This document shows, piece by piece, positions 16,515-25,706 of a DNA stretch of 64,000 bases. Every line of letters starts with the position of its first letter. The first letter of the stretch is position 1. The DNA is from Pseudomonas frederiksbergensis (lineage in GTDB: Bacteria; Pseudomonadota; Gammaproteobacteria; Pseudomonadales; Pseudomonadaceae): assembly GCF_001874645.1 (NCBI RefSeq), contig NZ_CP017886.1, positions 806,001 to 870,000 of the forward strand, given 5' to 3'. The position numbers were made by a program, and so were the translations under genes. The notes beneath the pieces were generated by a model, which was given only the letters and a program-made list of their open reading frames with translations, was not told the DNA's origin and made no database searches.

Positions 16515-17564
16515 CTACTGCTTGAGCTGAACGACCTTCAGATCTTTCGCCGTTTTTTTCTTTTTGCCTTTGGCTTTCGCCTTGCCCTTCTTGCCGCCGT
16601 TGCATTCAACAGTCGTGCTCCAGCCGGACTGGGTGAACACCTGCTCCACCAAGTCCACCAGGTACTCGCCATCAAGGCCGACCTTGAAGCCCTGGGCGTT
16701 GATCGTTCGTTCGGCAAACAAGTCGGTGCGCCCAGGCATCTCCAGACGAACACCTGCCGTCGACCGGTTAAAGGCCGCCAGTCGAGCCTTGGCCGCCTGT
16801 TCCGCAGCCGACTTGTTCGGGTAGATGTGACGGTCGGTGTGCACCGGCGGCAGGCCGTCGGGTGAGTCGTCGTTGTCCAAGGTGACGACCGCAAGCTTTC
16901 CGCTCTTCTTGTCCTGGTGCTTGGTCGACACCGCCTTGTGGGTGTTGCGATCACCCAGCCGGAACTGAAAGCGGCTGACGTCACTGCGATGTATCACGAC
17001 CACGCCAAAGGCCTTACCCGAGGCGCTCTGCCCGCCCTGCCGAGGCATCACCAGCAATTTGCCGTCGGCGACCTTGGCCGTGCAGTCATACTGCTTGGCC
17101 AGGCGGGTGATGAAATTGAAGTCTGATTCGTTGAGTTGATCGGCACGCGGAACTTTGGTCTGCACCGCGCACACCGGTTGCCAGCCGTTACGCGTGGCGA
17201 CATCGGCAACGATGCGCGACAAGGGCACGTCTTCCCAACTGCCGCTACGCGTGGTCTTGCCGCTGCCACGCATGTCGCTGGCCTTGCCGGTAATCACCAG
17301 GGTGTCCGGCGGTCCTGAGAACTCGACATCATCGACGACATAGCGCCCGACGCGGGTTAATGACGTTTCCGCATAGCCGAGGAAGATCTCGATGCCGGCC
17401 CCTCGCGGCGGCAATGCCACCGCACCGTCACGGTCATCGATGCGCAACTCGAACTCATCCGACTCCATGCCGGGCTTGTCGGTGGTTTTAAGCTGCAGCA
17501 GCCGATCATTGATCAGTGCCGTGATGTCGGCGCCGTCGGCCACGACGCGAAAGGCTGGGGTCAT
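16515..17564 (-). CDS. Phage tail protein D (late control D family)
   Basis: 349 residues matching P2 gpD-like baseplate hub proteins: N terminus FRVVADGADITALINDRL, middle ESDFNFITRLAKQYDC, and a very lysine-rich C-terminal tail. It forms the hub under the spike of contractile tails. ATG 17564 is favoured; an upstream TTG is less likely. Last gene of the tail module before lysis. Confidence 0.9.
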   Translation of the reverse strand: MTPAFRVVADGADITALINDRLLQLKTTDKPGMESDEFELRIDDRDGAVALPPRGAGIEIFLGYAETSLTRVGRYVVDDVEFSGPPDTLVITGKASDMRGSGKTTRSGSWEDVPLSRIVADVATRNGWQPVCAVQTKVPRADQLNESDFNFITRLAKQYDCTAKVADGKLLVMPRQGGQSASGKAFGVVVIHRSDVSRFQFRLGDRNTHKAVSTKHQDKKSGKLAVVTLDNDDSPDGLPPVHTDRHIYPNKSAAEQAAKARLAAFNRSTAGVRLEMPGRTDLFAERTINAQGFKVGLDGEYLVDLVEQVFTQSGWSTTVECNGGKKGKAKAKGKKKKTAKDLKVVQLKQ

Positions 17565-17574
17565 TGTTTTGTCC

Positions 17575-17599
17575 AAAAGAAAGCCCGCACACGGCGGGC
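17575..17599 (-). terminator. Leftward intrinsic terminator between X and D
   Basis: GCCCGC/GCGGGC arms with an A-rich flank on the left, which is the T-tract of the minus-strand transcript. One of a series in the late operon. Confidence 0.65.
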
Positions 17600-17650
17600 A
17601 AAATAAGTGTCATCAAGGCGGTGTGTGGGGCGTCGGCGTCGGCGTCGGCA

Positions 17651-17858
17651 TCAGCCCCACAACATCACCACCTCGTCGGTGGGTGCGGGCAGATCCGGCA
17701 GCACGATCACGATACCGGCGCGATACGGTTGCGGTTCATCGGCCAGCCCCTGATTGGCATCCAGCACCGCCTCGACGGTGCCGTTGAGGTGGCCGTAAAC
17801 GTGGTAGCAAAGGGTATCGAGCAGATCCCCGTCAGGACGTTCTGCAGGTCGTCGCCAT
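17651..17858 (-). pseudogene. Tail protein X gene, interrupted by a one-base insertion
   Basis: From the ATG at 17858 the frame reads MATTCRTS and stops; the next frame continues GDLLDTLCYHVYGHLNG, then VLDANQGLADEPQPYRAG and IVIVLPDLPAPTDEVVMLWG, the P2 gpX (LysM-like tail) family. Removing one C of the pair at 17835-17836 restores a 68-residue protein. It would help join the U and D proteins at the tail tip. It is either a real frameshift or a base-call error. Confidence 0.8.
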
Positions 17859-18678
17859 AGCGCGCAAACTCCAAGGTGAACGCCTGCTTGCGCGGGATAC
17901 CGCCCTGCAGCAGCGCGCTCTGTTCTTCTTCAACACTCTTCAAGCACCAGGTGCCAAGGACCTCGCCATAGCCGGTGGTCAGGGTCAATGGCTTGAGCTG
18001 AGCGCCGATGGTGCGCAAGGTGTCCAGTTGCTTGATGCCGCCCTTGAATCCCGGAAAAATTGCCCCCTTGAGCGTGATCTTTTCCTCCCCCATACCCACC
18101 GCCTGTTGCGCGGGTCGACGGGTCAGGCGTTCCTGGGAGGCCCAGCGAAACTCGGTCGAGCGTCGCAGCTCATCGAAGGCAGCCGTGTCCAGGTTGAAGT
18201 AGTAAGGCTGCGCCTTCGGATCCTGCGGCTGAATGATCAGTAAGTGCGGGAATGGCTTCACCGCCTCCGGCATCGGTGTCGCATCGCCGGCTAGCGAACC
18301 GGTCGGCACGATGTTGGCCAGTGATGGGCTGACCTTGCCGGCGATCTTGTTGATGGCAGTGGACGCCCGGGCGGCCTGCTCCTTCAGCACCCCCATGCGC
18401 TCATCGATCTGCGACACCGCCCGAGTCACCTTGTTGTACGTGGCCACCACCTGCCCCACTTTGGCCTGAGCGGCGTTCACGCTGCGCATGACCCGCTGCA
18501 GCTTCTGGCCCACTGCTGGCCCAACAATGGGAATGCTCTCCAGCTCGGACGCCGCGCCGGTGATTTCGCTGATCGCGCCGTTGACCGGCCCCATCATCCC
18601 ATCCAGGCTGCGGCGCCCTGTTTCGCCCGCTGCCGCCAGGTACTTCAAGCCCGACTGCAGTTGCTCCATGTAGGCCAT
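17707..18678 (-). CDS. Phage tail protein U, read through its expected stop
   Basis: The frame gives 323 residues. The first ~280 have a long helical N-terminal region and a gpU-like C-terminal domain ending FARYGDDLQNV. The last ~40 residues, starting TGICSIPF, are just the X gene read out of frame. The same one-base correction that repairs X puts a TGA directly after LQNV, ending U near 17832. GGAGGG precedes the ATG. Confidence 0.82.
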   Translation of the reverse strand: MAYMEQLQSGLKYLAAAGETGRRSLDGMMGPVNGAISEITGAASELESIPIVGPAVGQKLQRVMRSVNAAQAKVGQVVATYNKVTRAVSQIDERMGVLKEQAARASTAINKIAGKVSPSLANIVPTGSLAGDATPMPEAVKPFPHLLIIQPQDPKAQPYYFNLDTAAFDELRRSTEFRWASQERLTRRPAQQAVGMGEEKITLKGAIFPGFKGGIKQLDTLRTIGAQLKPLTLTTGYGEVLGTWCLKSVEEEQSALLQGGIPRKQAFTLEFARYGDDLQNVLTGICSIPFATTFTATSTAPSRRCWMPIRGWPMNRNRIAPVS

Positions 18679-18690
18679 AGGCCCTCCTCG

Positions 18691-21348
18691 TCATACGTGC
18701 GGTTCGTCATACAGCTTGCGGTTCTGCAGCTGCTGCGTGGCCTCGCGCATTTGTTGTTCAATGAATGGCCGCAGCTCTCGCGCTAGCTGCGCTGGATCCT
18801 TCACATCGCCCTGCACGGTAATGTGCAAAGGGGCCTGAATGTCGACCCGCTGCTCGATCTTGGGCGGCTCGCTTTTCGGCGGTGGCGGTGGCGGATCCGG
18901 CGCCAACGGCGCCGGCATACTGGATGTCGCAGGCTTGGTCAGGGACCGCGTGACATCGCCCAACGCAGCGGTGTCTGCCTCCCGCTCTGGCAAAAGGCTC
19001 TGCACTGCCGAAGGCTTCGGCGGTGGCGGAACCGGCGCCAACAGCGGTGGCACACTGGGCGTCGAAGGCCGGGTCAGGGACCGCGTGACATTGCCCAGCG
19101 CGGCGGTGTCTGCCTTCCGCTCTGGCAAAAGACTCTGTGCTGCCAAGGGCTTCGACGGCATAAGAAGACTGGGACCATGCGGGTCATTGCCTGCGACTGG
19201 CGCAAACGAGCGGGCGATATTGCCCAGCACCGGGGGAATGTTCTGCCCGGCGTTGGTCATCATCAACGACCCAGCATCCGGCACTTTCTTCAGCGCATCT
19301 GGAGTGCCAAACATTGATTTTCCGGCAACACCACCCAGGGCATCGCCGCCCATATAACCCAGATAGCCACCGACAAGACCGCCAACGAAAGTACCAATAA
19401 TCGGTACGAACGAACCGATAGCGGCCCCCGCTGCGGCACCTGCCAACGTGCCCGCCAATCCACCGGCGGCCGCGCCGTAACCCTCGGCCTTTTCGTCCTG
19501 CGTCTCGGCGTTCTGGTAGGTATCCCAAGCCTTCAAGCCGGCTTCAGCCACTGCGATCACCGCCGTGCCTTTCACAACGGAGCCGACGCCACCGCCGACT
19601 CCACTACCACCGCCACCCTTACCACCTCCTTTTGATGCCTTACCCTTCTTGCCATCGCCGCCGGCATTGAGGTCGCCGACATCCGGCCCGCCGCCCAGGG
19701 CCGACAGGTTGGTGACGATCACCTTCTGCGGAATATTCGGATTGCCAATCAAGGTGCCACGCCCGATGTTCATCAGCCCCTTGCCCATCTTGTAGGCGCT
19801 GACTACGGTCTTCAGCGCAACCAAGCTGGCCACGACTGTTCCAATGCCGGTCACCAATCGCGGAGATTCGTCGGAGAGCTCAGTGAGGCGACGGGCAACG
19901 CTAGTGATGCCGTCGGCCACCGCGTCGGTGACCGGCCGCAACGCATCGCCGATACTGCGCATGCTGTCATCCATGCTCTGGGCCATCTCGGCCCATTTTT
20001 GGGAAGACGTCTGCCGGCGCTCTGCCAGGTTCTTGTCTAGGATGCCCTTGGCGTCCGCCGATTCCTTTTTCAGCTGGTTGTACAGATCCTTGTTCTGCAT
20101 ATACGCCGTCAGGGCCGCCTTGACTTGCATGTCGGCAAACAGATCACCGGTACGCAAAGCTTCCTCCAGGGCGATGATCATGCCCTTGGCCTTTTCCGGA
20201 TCGGTCTCCTTGCTGATCTTGGCCGTCGCCTCGGCCATCGCCTTGGCCTTCTTCGGATCGGTCGCAGCAATGTACTTCTGAGCCAGTGCGAAACTGGACT
20301 CCAGGGTCGACATCCCGTTTTGCAATCCGGTGGCCATCGAAGCCTGATAGTCGATTCCGGCCTTTTTGTACGCATCCACCGTTTGACCCGAACCGATCTT
20401 GCCCATCCAGTTCTTGAGGTTGTTGGCCGCCTCGTCGGCACCGCCGGCAGTTTTCATCTGCACCTGCAGCATCGACCCCAGTTGGGTCACCGCATCCATG
20501 CCGTAAATCTTCAGATTGCCCATGTCTGCGAGCAACGCAGGAAACCAACGGGCCATGTCCGCCGATTCGAAACTGCCCGCTTGGCCTTGGAACGCGATAG
20601 CTTCCAGCGCCTTTTGCATGATGGCCGGATCGGTGATCCTGGCGTTCTGCCCCAGAGCATTGATCATCTTCGCGGTTTCGGTACCGTCCGCCCCCTGACC
20701 GACGACGAACTTGGCCGCCGTCGGGGCATAGTCCAGCGCCTTGCTCAGGTCCATACCGGCGCCGACCAACGCATTGACCACCTCGGCCACCTGGTTGCGG
20801 GCCATGCCGGTGTCCTGCGACGTGCTGATGATCGTGCGCGTCATGTCCTGCTCTTGCGCGGTGTTGGCAACGCCGGCCTTGATCGAGATGTCACGGATGA
20901 TGGCGCTGAAGTCCGCGCTGACCTTGCTCGGAATGGCCACGGCGGCGACCATGGCGCCTGCCTGACCAAGACTGCTCTTAAGGCCCGCCCGTCCTTCCTC
21001 CAATTGCCGGTGTCCCAGCGCCTTCAATTCGGCCCCGGCAGCCGCCCGGCCCATCGCGGTGTACGCCTTGCTGAGCCGGCCGACTTCAACGCCCTGTTTC
21101 TTCAGCAGGTCGAGGTTGGATTCCAGCTTGGTCAGCAGCTTGCCCGCGCCTTCGGCGCCGGCCATATGCGCCTTGCGCCACTCCTCGCGCAGGCGGATCG
21201 TGTCGCCGATGGTGTTCTGCAACACCCGTGCTTTTTTCCCGGTTTCGTCCAGCTGCTTGATCTTGCTTTCGACGTCCTTGAACGCTTTGCCCACCGTCGA
21301 ATCGACGGCGCCGCCGATGACAAAGCCGAGCGCCAGTTTGTTCGCCAT
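18691..21348 (-). CDS. Tail tape measure protein
   Basis: 885 residues: N-terminal coiled coil (FKDVESKIKQLDETGKK), a TP901-like tape-measure core with phage-type conserved helices, central hydrophobic segments rich in glycine (AGGLAGTLAGAAAGAAIGSF), and a proline-rich C-terminal third with two near-repeats (GNVTRSLTRP and GDVTRSLTKP). It sets tail length and plugs the tube. It sits between E/E' and U, as in P2. Confidence 0.93.
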   Translation of the reverse strand: MANKLALGFVIGGAVDSTVGKAFKDVESKIKQLDETGKKARVLQNTIGDTIRLREEWRKAHMAGAEGAGKLLTKLESNLDLLKKQGVEVGRLSKAYTAMGRAAAGAELKALGHRQLEEGRAGLKSSLGQAGAMVAAVAIPSKVSADFSAIIRDISIKAGVANTAQEQDMTRTIISTSQDTGMARNQVAEVVNALVGAGMDLSKALDYAPTAAKFVVGQGADGTETAKMINALGQNARITDPAIMQKALEAIAFQGQAGSFESADMARWFPALLADMGNLKIYGMDAVTQLGSMLQVQMKTAGGADEAANNLKNWMGKIGSGQTVDAYKKAGIDYQASMATGLQNGMSTLESSFALAQKYIAATDPKKAKAMAEATAKISKETDPEKAKGMIIALEEALRTGDLFADMQVKAALTAYMQNKDLYNQLKKESADAKGILDKNLAERRQTSSQKWAEMAQSMDDSMRSIGDALRPVTDAVADGITSVARRLTELSDESPRLVTGIGTVVASLVALKTVVSAYKMGKGLMNIGRGTLIGNPNIPQKVIVTNLSALGGGPDVGDLNAGGDGKKGKASKGGGKGGGGSGVGGGVGSVVKGTAVIAVAEAGLKAWDTYQNAETQDEKAEGYGAAAGGLAGTLAGAAAGAAIGSFVPIIGTFVGGLVGGYLGYMGGDALGGVAGKSMFGTPDALKKVPDAGSLMMTNAGQNIPPVLGNIARSFAPVAGNDPHGPSLLMPSKPLAAQSLLPERKADTAALGNVTRSLTRPSTPSVPPLLAPVPPPPKPSAVQSLLPEREADTAALGDVTRSLTKPATSSMPAPLAPDPPPPPPKSEPPKIEQRVDIQAPLHITVQGDVKDPAQLARELRPFIEQQMREATQQLQNRKLYDEPHV

Positions 21349-21384
21349 GTGCGTGCCCTATGCGTCGGAGAAATGAAAGGCGGC

Positions 21385-21499
21385 TCAATCCGTGAGCCAC
21401 CACACCAGCTCGTTGAATGGCATGACCATGATCTCGGCAGCCGAGAACCCGGTCACTTTGGCCACGCGCTTGGCCAGCGTTTTCAACGCGGTCGCATCA
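21385..21499 (-). CDS. E' extension of tail assembly chaperone (by frameshift)
   Basis: Past the stop of E, another frame continues without its own ATG: TTAFDATALKTLAKRVAKV, then TGFSAAEIMVMPFNELVWWL and a stop at 21385-21387. It lies exactly where P2-like phages encode E', made by ribosomal frameshifting from E. The frame offset is +1 (equivalently -2) relative to E, and the open overlap starts before ATTTTCG near 21520. Confidence 0.6.
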
Positions 21500-21808
21500 A
21501 ACGCCGTCGTCTTGGACCAGACGAAAATAGCCGGCCTGCAGACGCATGTAGTCGACCAGCTTGAGCGCCATCAGATCCGCCTCAGGGGTCTGGGTCAGAG
21601 AGGCAAACAGCGACATCTCGCGCTTTTCCTCATCCCCATTGCAGGTTGCCTGCGCGGCCCGAATATCGCGCACACAGGGGGCGCGCATCGACATGCTGTC
21701 GACCAGTACACCGCTCAGTTCGGTCGGGTATCGAAGGGCGATGCGAAAACCGTCTTCAGTGATTTGCAGCCACTTCGGCAGCGGCTTTTCTTGGGTGACT
21801 TGAGTCAT
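21497..21808 (-). CDS. Tail assembly chaperone E
   Basis: 103 residues matching the P2 gpE / Mu gp41-like tail assembly family: GFRIALRYP near the N terminus and a C-terminal region ending LMALKLVDYMRLQAGYF. Together with E' it chaperones the tape measure. Situated between tube and tape measure genes. Confidence 0.85.
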   Translation of the reverse strand: MTQVTQEKPLPKWLQITEDGFRIALRYPTELSGVLVDSMSMRAPCVRDIRAAQATCNGDEEKREMSLFASLTQTPEADLMALKLVDYMRLQAGYFRLVQDDGV

Positions 21809-21820
21809 TTCGTATGTTCC

Positions 21821-22324
21821 TTAAAGGCCCAGGGCCGAACGTTCTGCAGCGAGTTGATCGACGCCATCCACCACCAGCACCATGCCGACCATGTCGATCT
21901 CGTAAATCAACCGACCATCGACTTCGAGCTTGTAGTAGGTGAGCGCCATGTTGTGTTTGCTCTCGGCCTTTTCACCGGCTTTCCAGTCACCCATGTCAAC
22001 CTCCTTGAGGCCGCCGCGCATGGTGACGATGACCGGGGTGACCTTGCCCTTGAGGCCCTTGAACGAACCGCGAAACACGGCATTGCACGCGGTGCGATCC
22101 GACAGTCCGAAAAACTTCAGGGCCTCGCGGCGCACGCCGTTGGTGGTAAACCCGGCCTCGAGTTTCTCAACGCCGGTCGGGATCTCGATTTCACCGGCCA
22201 TACCGCCGCCCCGGTAGGTGTCCATTTTCAGAACCACCTTGGGCAGGGTGAGACTCGGCATCTCACCGGCAAAACTCACGCCGTCAATAAAGCCGGCGCA
22301 GTTGGACAGAATTTCAGGAATCAT
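21821..22324 (-). CDS. Major tail tube protein (FII)
   Basis: 167 residues: N terminus MIPEILSNCAGFIDGVSFAG, then VKLPKV-like and GMAGEIEIPTGVEKLEAGF segments characteristic of P2 FII. It polymerises into the inner tube. It follows the sheath gene. Confidence 0.93.
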   Translation of the reverse strand: MIPEILSNCAGFIDGVSFAGEMPSLTLPKVVLKMDTYRGGGMAGEIEIPTGVEKLEAGFTTNGVRREALKFFGLSDRTACNAVFRGSFKGLKGKVTPVIVTMRGGLKEVDMGDWKAGEKAESKHNMALTYYKLEVDGRLIYEIDMVGMVLVVDGVDQLAAERSALGL

Positions 22325-22336
22325 CAGGGGGCCTCC

Positions 22337-23503
22337 TTAGGCGGCTTCGAGCACTTCGGTCATCCATTGATTGGTGACTTCAAAAAGGAAATTCGGGTTC
22401 TCGGCCGGTGGCACGTCGGTGAAGCGGATGCGCCAATACACTTTGCCCTGCTCGATCTGGCTGGCGGTGTTCAGTTCGTGATCCGGGAACACCTCGAAGT
22501 TGATCACCGCGCCCTGGTTCTTCAGGTCACGCATGAACGCCTCCAGACCGTCGGTGACATCCTTGACATAGGTCTTGGTGATCGAGCGATCGACCGCCCA
22601 TTTGTGGCCCGCCTGAACCGCATCCATGAGGATGAAGAGCGTGCGAACCCGTGTGACAAAGGCCCATTTCGGATCGCTGGACAGGGTCCGGTTACCCCAC
22701 AAACGGAACCCGTCATCACGAATGATCGTGGTGATGTTTGCGTTGTTGAGCAGGTTGGCCCGACAGGTTTCGTCACCGTCCAGGTACTCAATGGCCCGCG
22801 TGGTACCGGTGATGCCGACAAACTCTTTATTCGACGGAGAAGCCCAGAAACCGTAGGTCGCATCGGTCCAGGCAAACAATCCCGCCGTCCAGGCCGAGCC
22901 CGGCGCATCTACCGTTGCACTGGTGCCGGTATCCCAGAACTGCACGCCAGGATCGACCATGAACAGGTGGCGGCTGCCGAAGTTCTTGGCATAGGCCATG
23001 GCGGCTTCGTCGGTGGTGCATGGCCCATCGATGATGCCGAGGGCCCGCAGCTTCTGTGCCAGGCTGACGAGCGCCGTGGCGACTGCTTGGGTGGCGGAAT
23101 GTCCCGGCGCAATCAGCAGCCGCGGCTGGGCGTTGAACAGACTCTTGCCATCGAGCAGCGCCTGCAGACCAGTACGCTGCCCCGAGGCCAGCACCCCGCC
23201 GATGATCGCCGAGGTTTGCAGCGCGGGGTCATCCATCTTGGGCACACCTATGGCCACAATCACTGCCTTGGCTTTTTTGTAGATTGCCTGGCAGGCCTTG
23301 GTGATCGCCGCGTCGGCGCCGAAGGCAGCAATGGCTTCGCGCTCGGTGGTGATCAGCTTCAGCTCGCCGGCCTTGGCGCTGGCCCCGGACAAGCCACCGG
23401 GCGTGAAAGTGTCGCAGAGCCCGATGATCGATGAGGACGGCAGCGAAATGGTGCGTGCGCCCGTATCCACCGAAGTGGTCGTGACGCCGTGGTAGAAACT
23501 CAT
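22337..23503 (-). CDS. Contractile tail sheath protein (FI)
   Basis: 388 residues from ATG 23503: MSFYHGVTTTSVDTGARTI, then the sheath handshake region (WGNRTLSSDPKWAFVTRVRT) and the C-terminal domain that ends near FLFEVTNQWMTEVLEAA. Codons upstream of 23503 lie over a hairpin and are not used. This gene shows the phage is a myovirus. Confidence 0.95.
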   Translation of the reverse strand: MSFYHGVTTTSVDTGARTISLPSSSIIGLCDTFTPGGLSGASAKAGELKLITTEREAIAAFGADAAITKACQAIYKKAKAVIVAIGVPKMDDPALQTSAIIGGVLASGQRTGLQALLDGKSLFNAQPRLLIAPGHSATQAVATALVSLAQKLRALGIIDGPCTTDEAAMAYAKNFGSRHLFMVDPGVQFWDTGTSATVDAPGSAWTAGLFAWTDATYGFWASPSNKEFVGITGTTRAIEYLDGDETCRANLLNNANITTIIRDDGFRLWGNRTLSSDPKWAFVTRVRTLFILMDAVQAGHKWAVDRSITKTYVKDVTDGLEAFMRDLKNQGAVINFEVFPDHELNTASQIEQGKVYWRIRFTDVPPAENPNFLFEVTNQWMTEVLEAA

Positions 23504-23522
23504 AGAGCGATCTCCAGAATCG

Positions 23523-23546
23523 AAAAAGCCCCGCATAAGCGAGGCT
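23523..23546 (-). terminator. Weak leftward terminator-like hairpin before sheath gene
   Basis: AGCCCCGC/GCGAGGCT arms (one mismatch) with A5 on the left, within 20 bases of the sheath start. Confidence 0.45.
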
Positions 23547-23575
23547 GTGAGGGATGTTCGTGTTACGCGTAACGG

Positions 23576-23607
23576 AAAAGAAAACGCCCCGTCAGTGCGG
23601 GGCGTTT
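23576..23607 (-). terminator. Leftward intrinsic terminator after the fibre module
   Basis: CGCCCC/GGGGCG arms with a left A-rich flank (AAAAGAAAA), overlapping the end of the fibre assembly gene. Confidence 0.7.
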
Positions 23608-24013
23608 ACTGGAGCTGGCCTCCCAACCAAAGAGGCGGCGGCGGACGATGGTCAATCAGCGGAAACTCTCCCGCCTCCGGCCAGTTGCGTAGGCCACTTC
23701 GGTACGCCTGCAATTCGGTGTACTGCTCAAGAGTCAGCGTTGTAGTACCCCCGCCCTCCAACTCATCGCGGTGGCGCGAAACAACACCGTCCGATTCCAG
23801 CAAGCGCGCATCACGCCACTGCCGTTCAATGGTGGCCAAAGCCTCAGGAGAGGCTGGCGGCGGATCGATTAGCACCGGGCCATTTTCAGGACTGAAGTCG
23901 ATTAACTGACCTCCGGATTGACCCACCAGAAGTTCAGAGTGACGTTCCAGAGTGATTTTTAGAGCGTCCTCTGGGAGAGTCTCGTGAACGTCATCATCGT
24001 AGAAACCTTTCAT
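23606..24013 (-). CDS. Tail fibre assembly chaperone
   Basis: About 135 residues from the ATG at 24013 (an upstream in-frame ATG at 24037 adds eight residues). The N terminus is MKGFYDDDVHETLPEDALKI, the middle has LDFSPENGP-like text, and a C-terminal ALATIERQWRDARLLESDG helix typical of tail fibre assembly proteins. It lies immediately downstream of the fibre gene. Confidence 0.8.
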   Translation of the reverse strand: MKGFYDDDVHETLPEDALKITLERHSELLVGQSGGQLIDFSPENGPVLIDPPPASPEALATIERQWRDARLLESDGVVSRHRDELEGGGTTTLTLEQYTELQAYRSGLRNWPEAGEFPLIDHRPPPPLWLGGQLQ

Positions 24014-24152
24014 GGACTTACTTGAAAAGAGCCCCATAAGACACCTAAATTATGATTCGTTAAGTATTGACGTGGATTACCAGCTGCGAACTCACTTATA
24101 TATCGTCGAAGCCAGGTAGCTTGAACTCGTGAAGATCCGCCTCGATTATCGA

Positions 24153-25706
24153 TCACCTCCCGGTTGAGATATATCGAACAATAGTTCCAGCAACCCCGTT
24201 AGTACTGACGCGGAACGAAACCGCATCCTCAGCATCAACCCACGCTGAAACCGCAGTTGTCGAAGTCTGCGACGGCGTAAGAACCGTCTGCATATGGACG
24301 TTCGGATAAGCCAGAGGCAGTGTCATCGTGGCCCCCATGCCTCCTTGACCTCCTTGCCCTGCTACGCAGACAACCTGGCCCCACTGGATAATTAATCCAC
24401 TCGGCAGCTTTTGCCAGCCCGGAGAGCCGAGACTGGCGGCAAAGAGCGAGGAAGTTCTCAAGCACTCAAGACTTGCATGGCCGCGCCATACAGACCCATC
24501 GGATACCAGCAGGAGGTCCGACCCACTGGACATTGAGTATGGAGTCACAACGCCAACGTTATTCAGTGCGAGCACACCCCCAGCTTGAACTGCTAGGTTT
24601 ACCACTCCGGCTCCGAGAGAGGTCGTAATCAGGATCGAGGAGCCTTTAGGCAGCAATTTCGCGTTGGGTAGCGTGAGGGTTCCGGTCGAAGACATTTCAA
24701 TCCGAGCACCAATATGCACAGCAGTCAGCGTTACATTGCCCCCATCTATTGATTCACTTTTAGCTAAGCTGCCTATCGCTCTCTGCACAAACTCGCAGTT
24801 CACCAGCAATTTGCTACTGTCGAACTGAGCCGGCGTTGGAGTCGTTGGCGTACCCAGCAAAGCCGGGGAATTGATCGGCGCAAACCCTTGGGTAATGTTC
24901 TGAAAAGTCAGAGTCGTGGTGCCGAGAACAATCACCCCGTCTGTGACCAGCTGCCAAGTGGTGTCGGCCTGTGTGGTGCCCTGCTCAACAGACACCTGTA
25001 ACGCCGACGTCACCTCGGCATTGGTGTCGGCATCCTCTGCCCGCTTCCACGCAGGACCTGCGCCAATGTAAATGCCATTGTCCTTGGCCACGGTCTGGTT
25101 CTTCACCAACACCCGATCACCCGCCAGTAACGCGACACCGTCGAGAACCTGAAGACCCGCCAGGGCGATGTTGGCTGTGGTGGCCACCCGCACCGACTGC
25201 TTATTGTCGAGCTTGTACAGCTCTTCCATGATCCGCGTATCGACGTATTCACGGGTTGCCAGCACCACCGCCGGGTCAATCTTGAGCGTGATGTTCCCGG
25301 TGCTGGATACGATGAAATTCATTCGTACCACTTGCGTGCGGCCCGAGCCTTGCGACAGGACCGGCTTGAAGCTCGGCGCACAGTTGGCTACCGCCACCAT
25401 GTCGCCGTCCGCGTCATAGAGGGCAATTTCGCGAATCCAACGACCGCCCTCATCCGCCGGAATAATCTGCTCGGCGATCAGCACCGCCGGGTTAATAGGA
25501 TCGACCCTGAGTTGATTCAGCGGACGGCGGCGCCATTCATTGATCAGCTTGGTTTGCGCGGCGCTGGGGATAGGGTCGGTGTTGTTGGCATCACCGACGC
25601 CCATTTCGGTGATCTTCCAGGGAATGCCGAGCGCATCGGCGTTCGCCTGTTTGGCCATCCCCACATTCGTAAGGGTCGCGAAAAACTGAGAGTTCGCATC
25701 AATCAT
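24153..25706 (-). CDS. Tail fibre protein (H-like)
   Basis: 517 residues. The N-terminal ~150 residues are the P2 gpH-type baseplate attachment domain (FATLTNVGMAKQANADALG; GRWIREIALYDADGDMVAVA). The central region contains repeated beta segments (LAGLQVLDGVALLAGDRVLVKN-like phage collar text) and the C-terminal part is glycine-rich, a likely receptor-binding tip. ATG 25706 overlaps the stop of I by four bases. This is the host-range determinant. Confidence 0.88.
   Translation of the reverse strand: MIDANSQFFATLTNVGMAKQANADALGIPWKITEMGVGDANNTDPIPSAAQTKLINEWRRRPLNQLRVDPINPAVLIAEQIIPADEGGRWIREIALYDADGDMVAVANCAPSFKPVLSQGSGRTQVVRMNFIVSSTGNITLKIDPAVVLATREYVDTRIMEELYKLDNKQSVRVATTANIALAGLQVLDGVALLAGDRVLVKNQTVAKDNGIYIGAGPAWKRAEDADTNAEVTSALQVSVEQGTTQADTTWQLVTDGVIVLGTTTLTFQNITQGFAPINSPALLGTPTTPTPAQFDSSKLLVNCEFVQRAIGSLAKSESIDGGNVTLTAVHIGARIEMSSTGTLTLPNAKLLPKGSSILITTSLGAGVVNLAVQAGGVLALNNVGVVTPYSMSSGSDLLLVSDGSVWRGHASLECLRTSSLFAASLGSPGWQKLPSGLIIQWGQVVCVAGQGGQGGMGATMTLPLAYPNVHMQTVLTPSQTSTTAVSAWVDAEDAVSFRVSTNGVAGTIVRYISTGR

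Noticed and set aside
20125..21564. 479-residue plus-strand frame under the tape measure gene
   Set aside because: Histidine/arginine-rich composition typical of the antisense of a GC-rich gene; the minus strand encodes the tape measure.
21392..23434. 680-residue plus-strand frame
   Set aside because: Antisense to tube and sheath genes, no domain.
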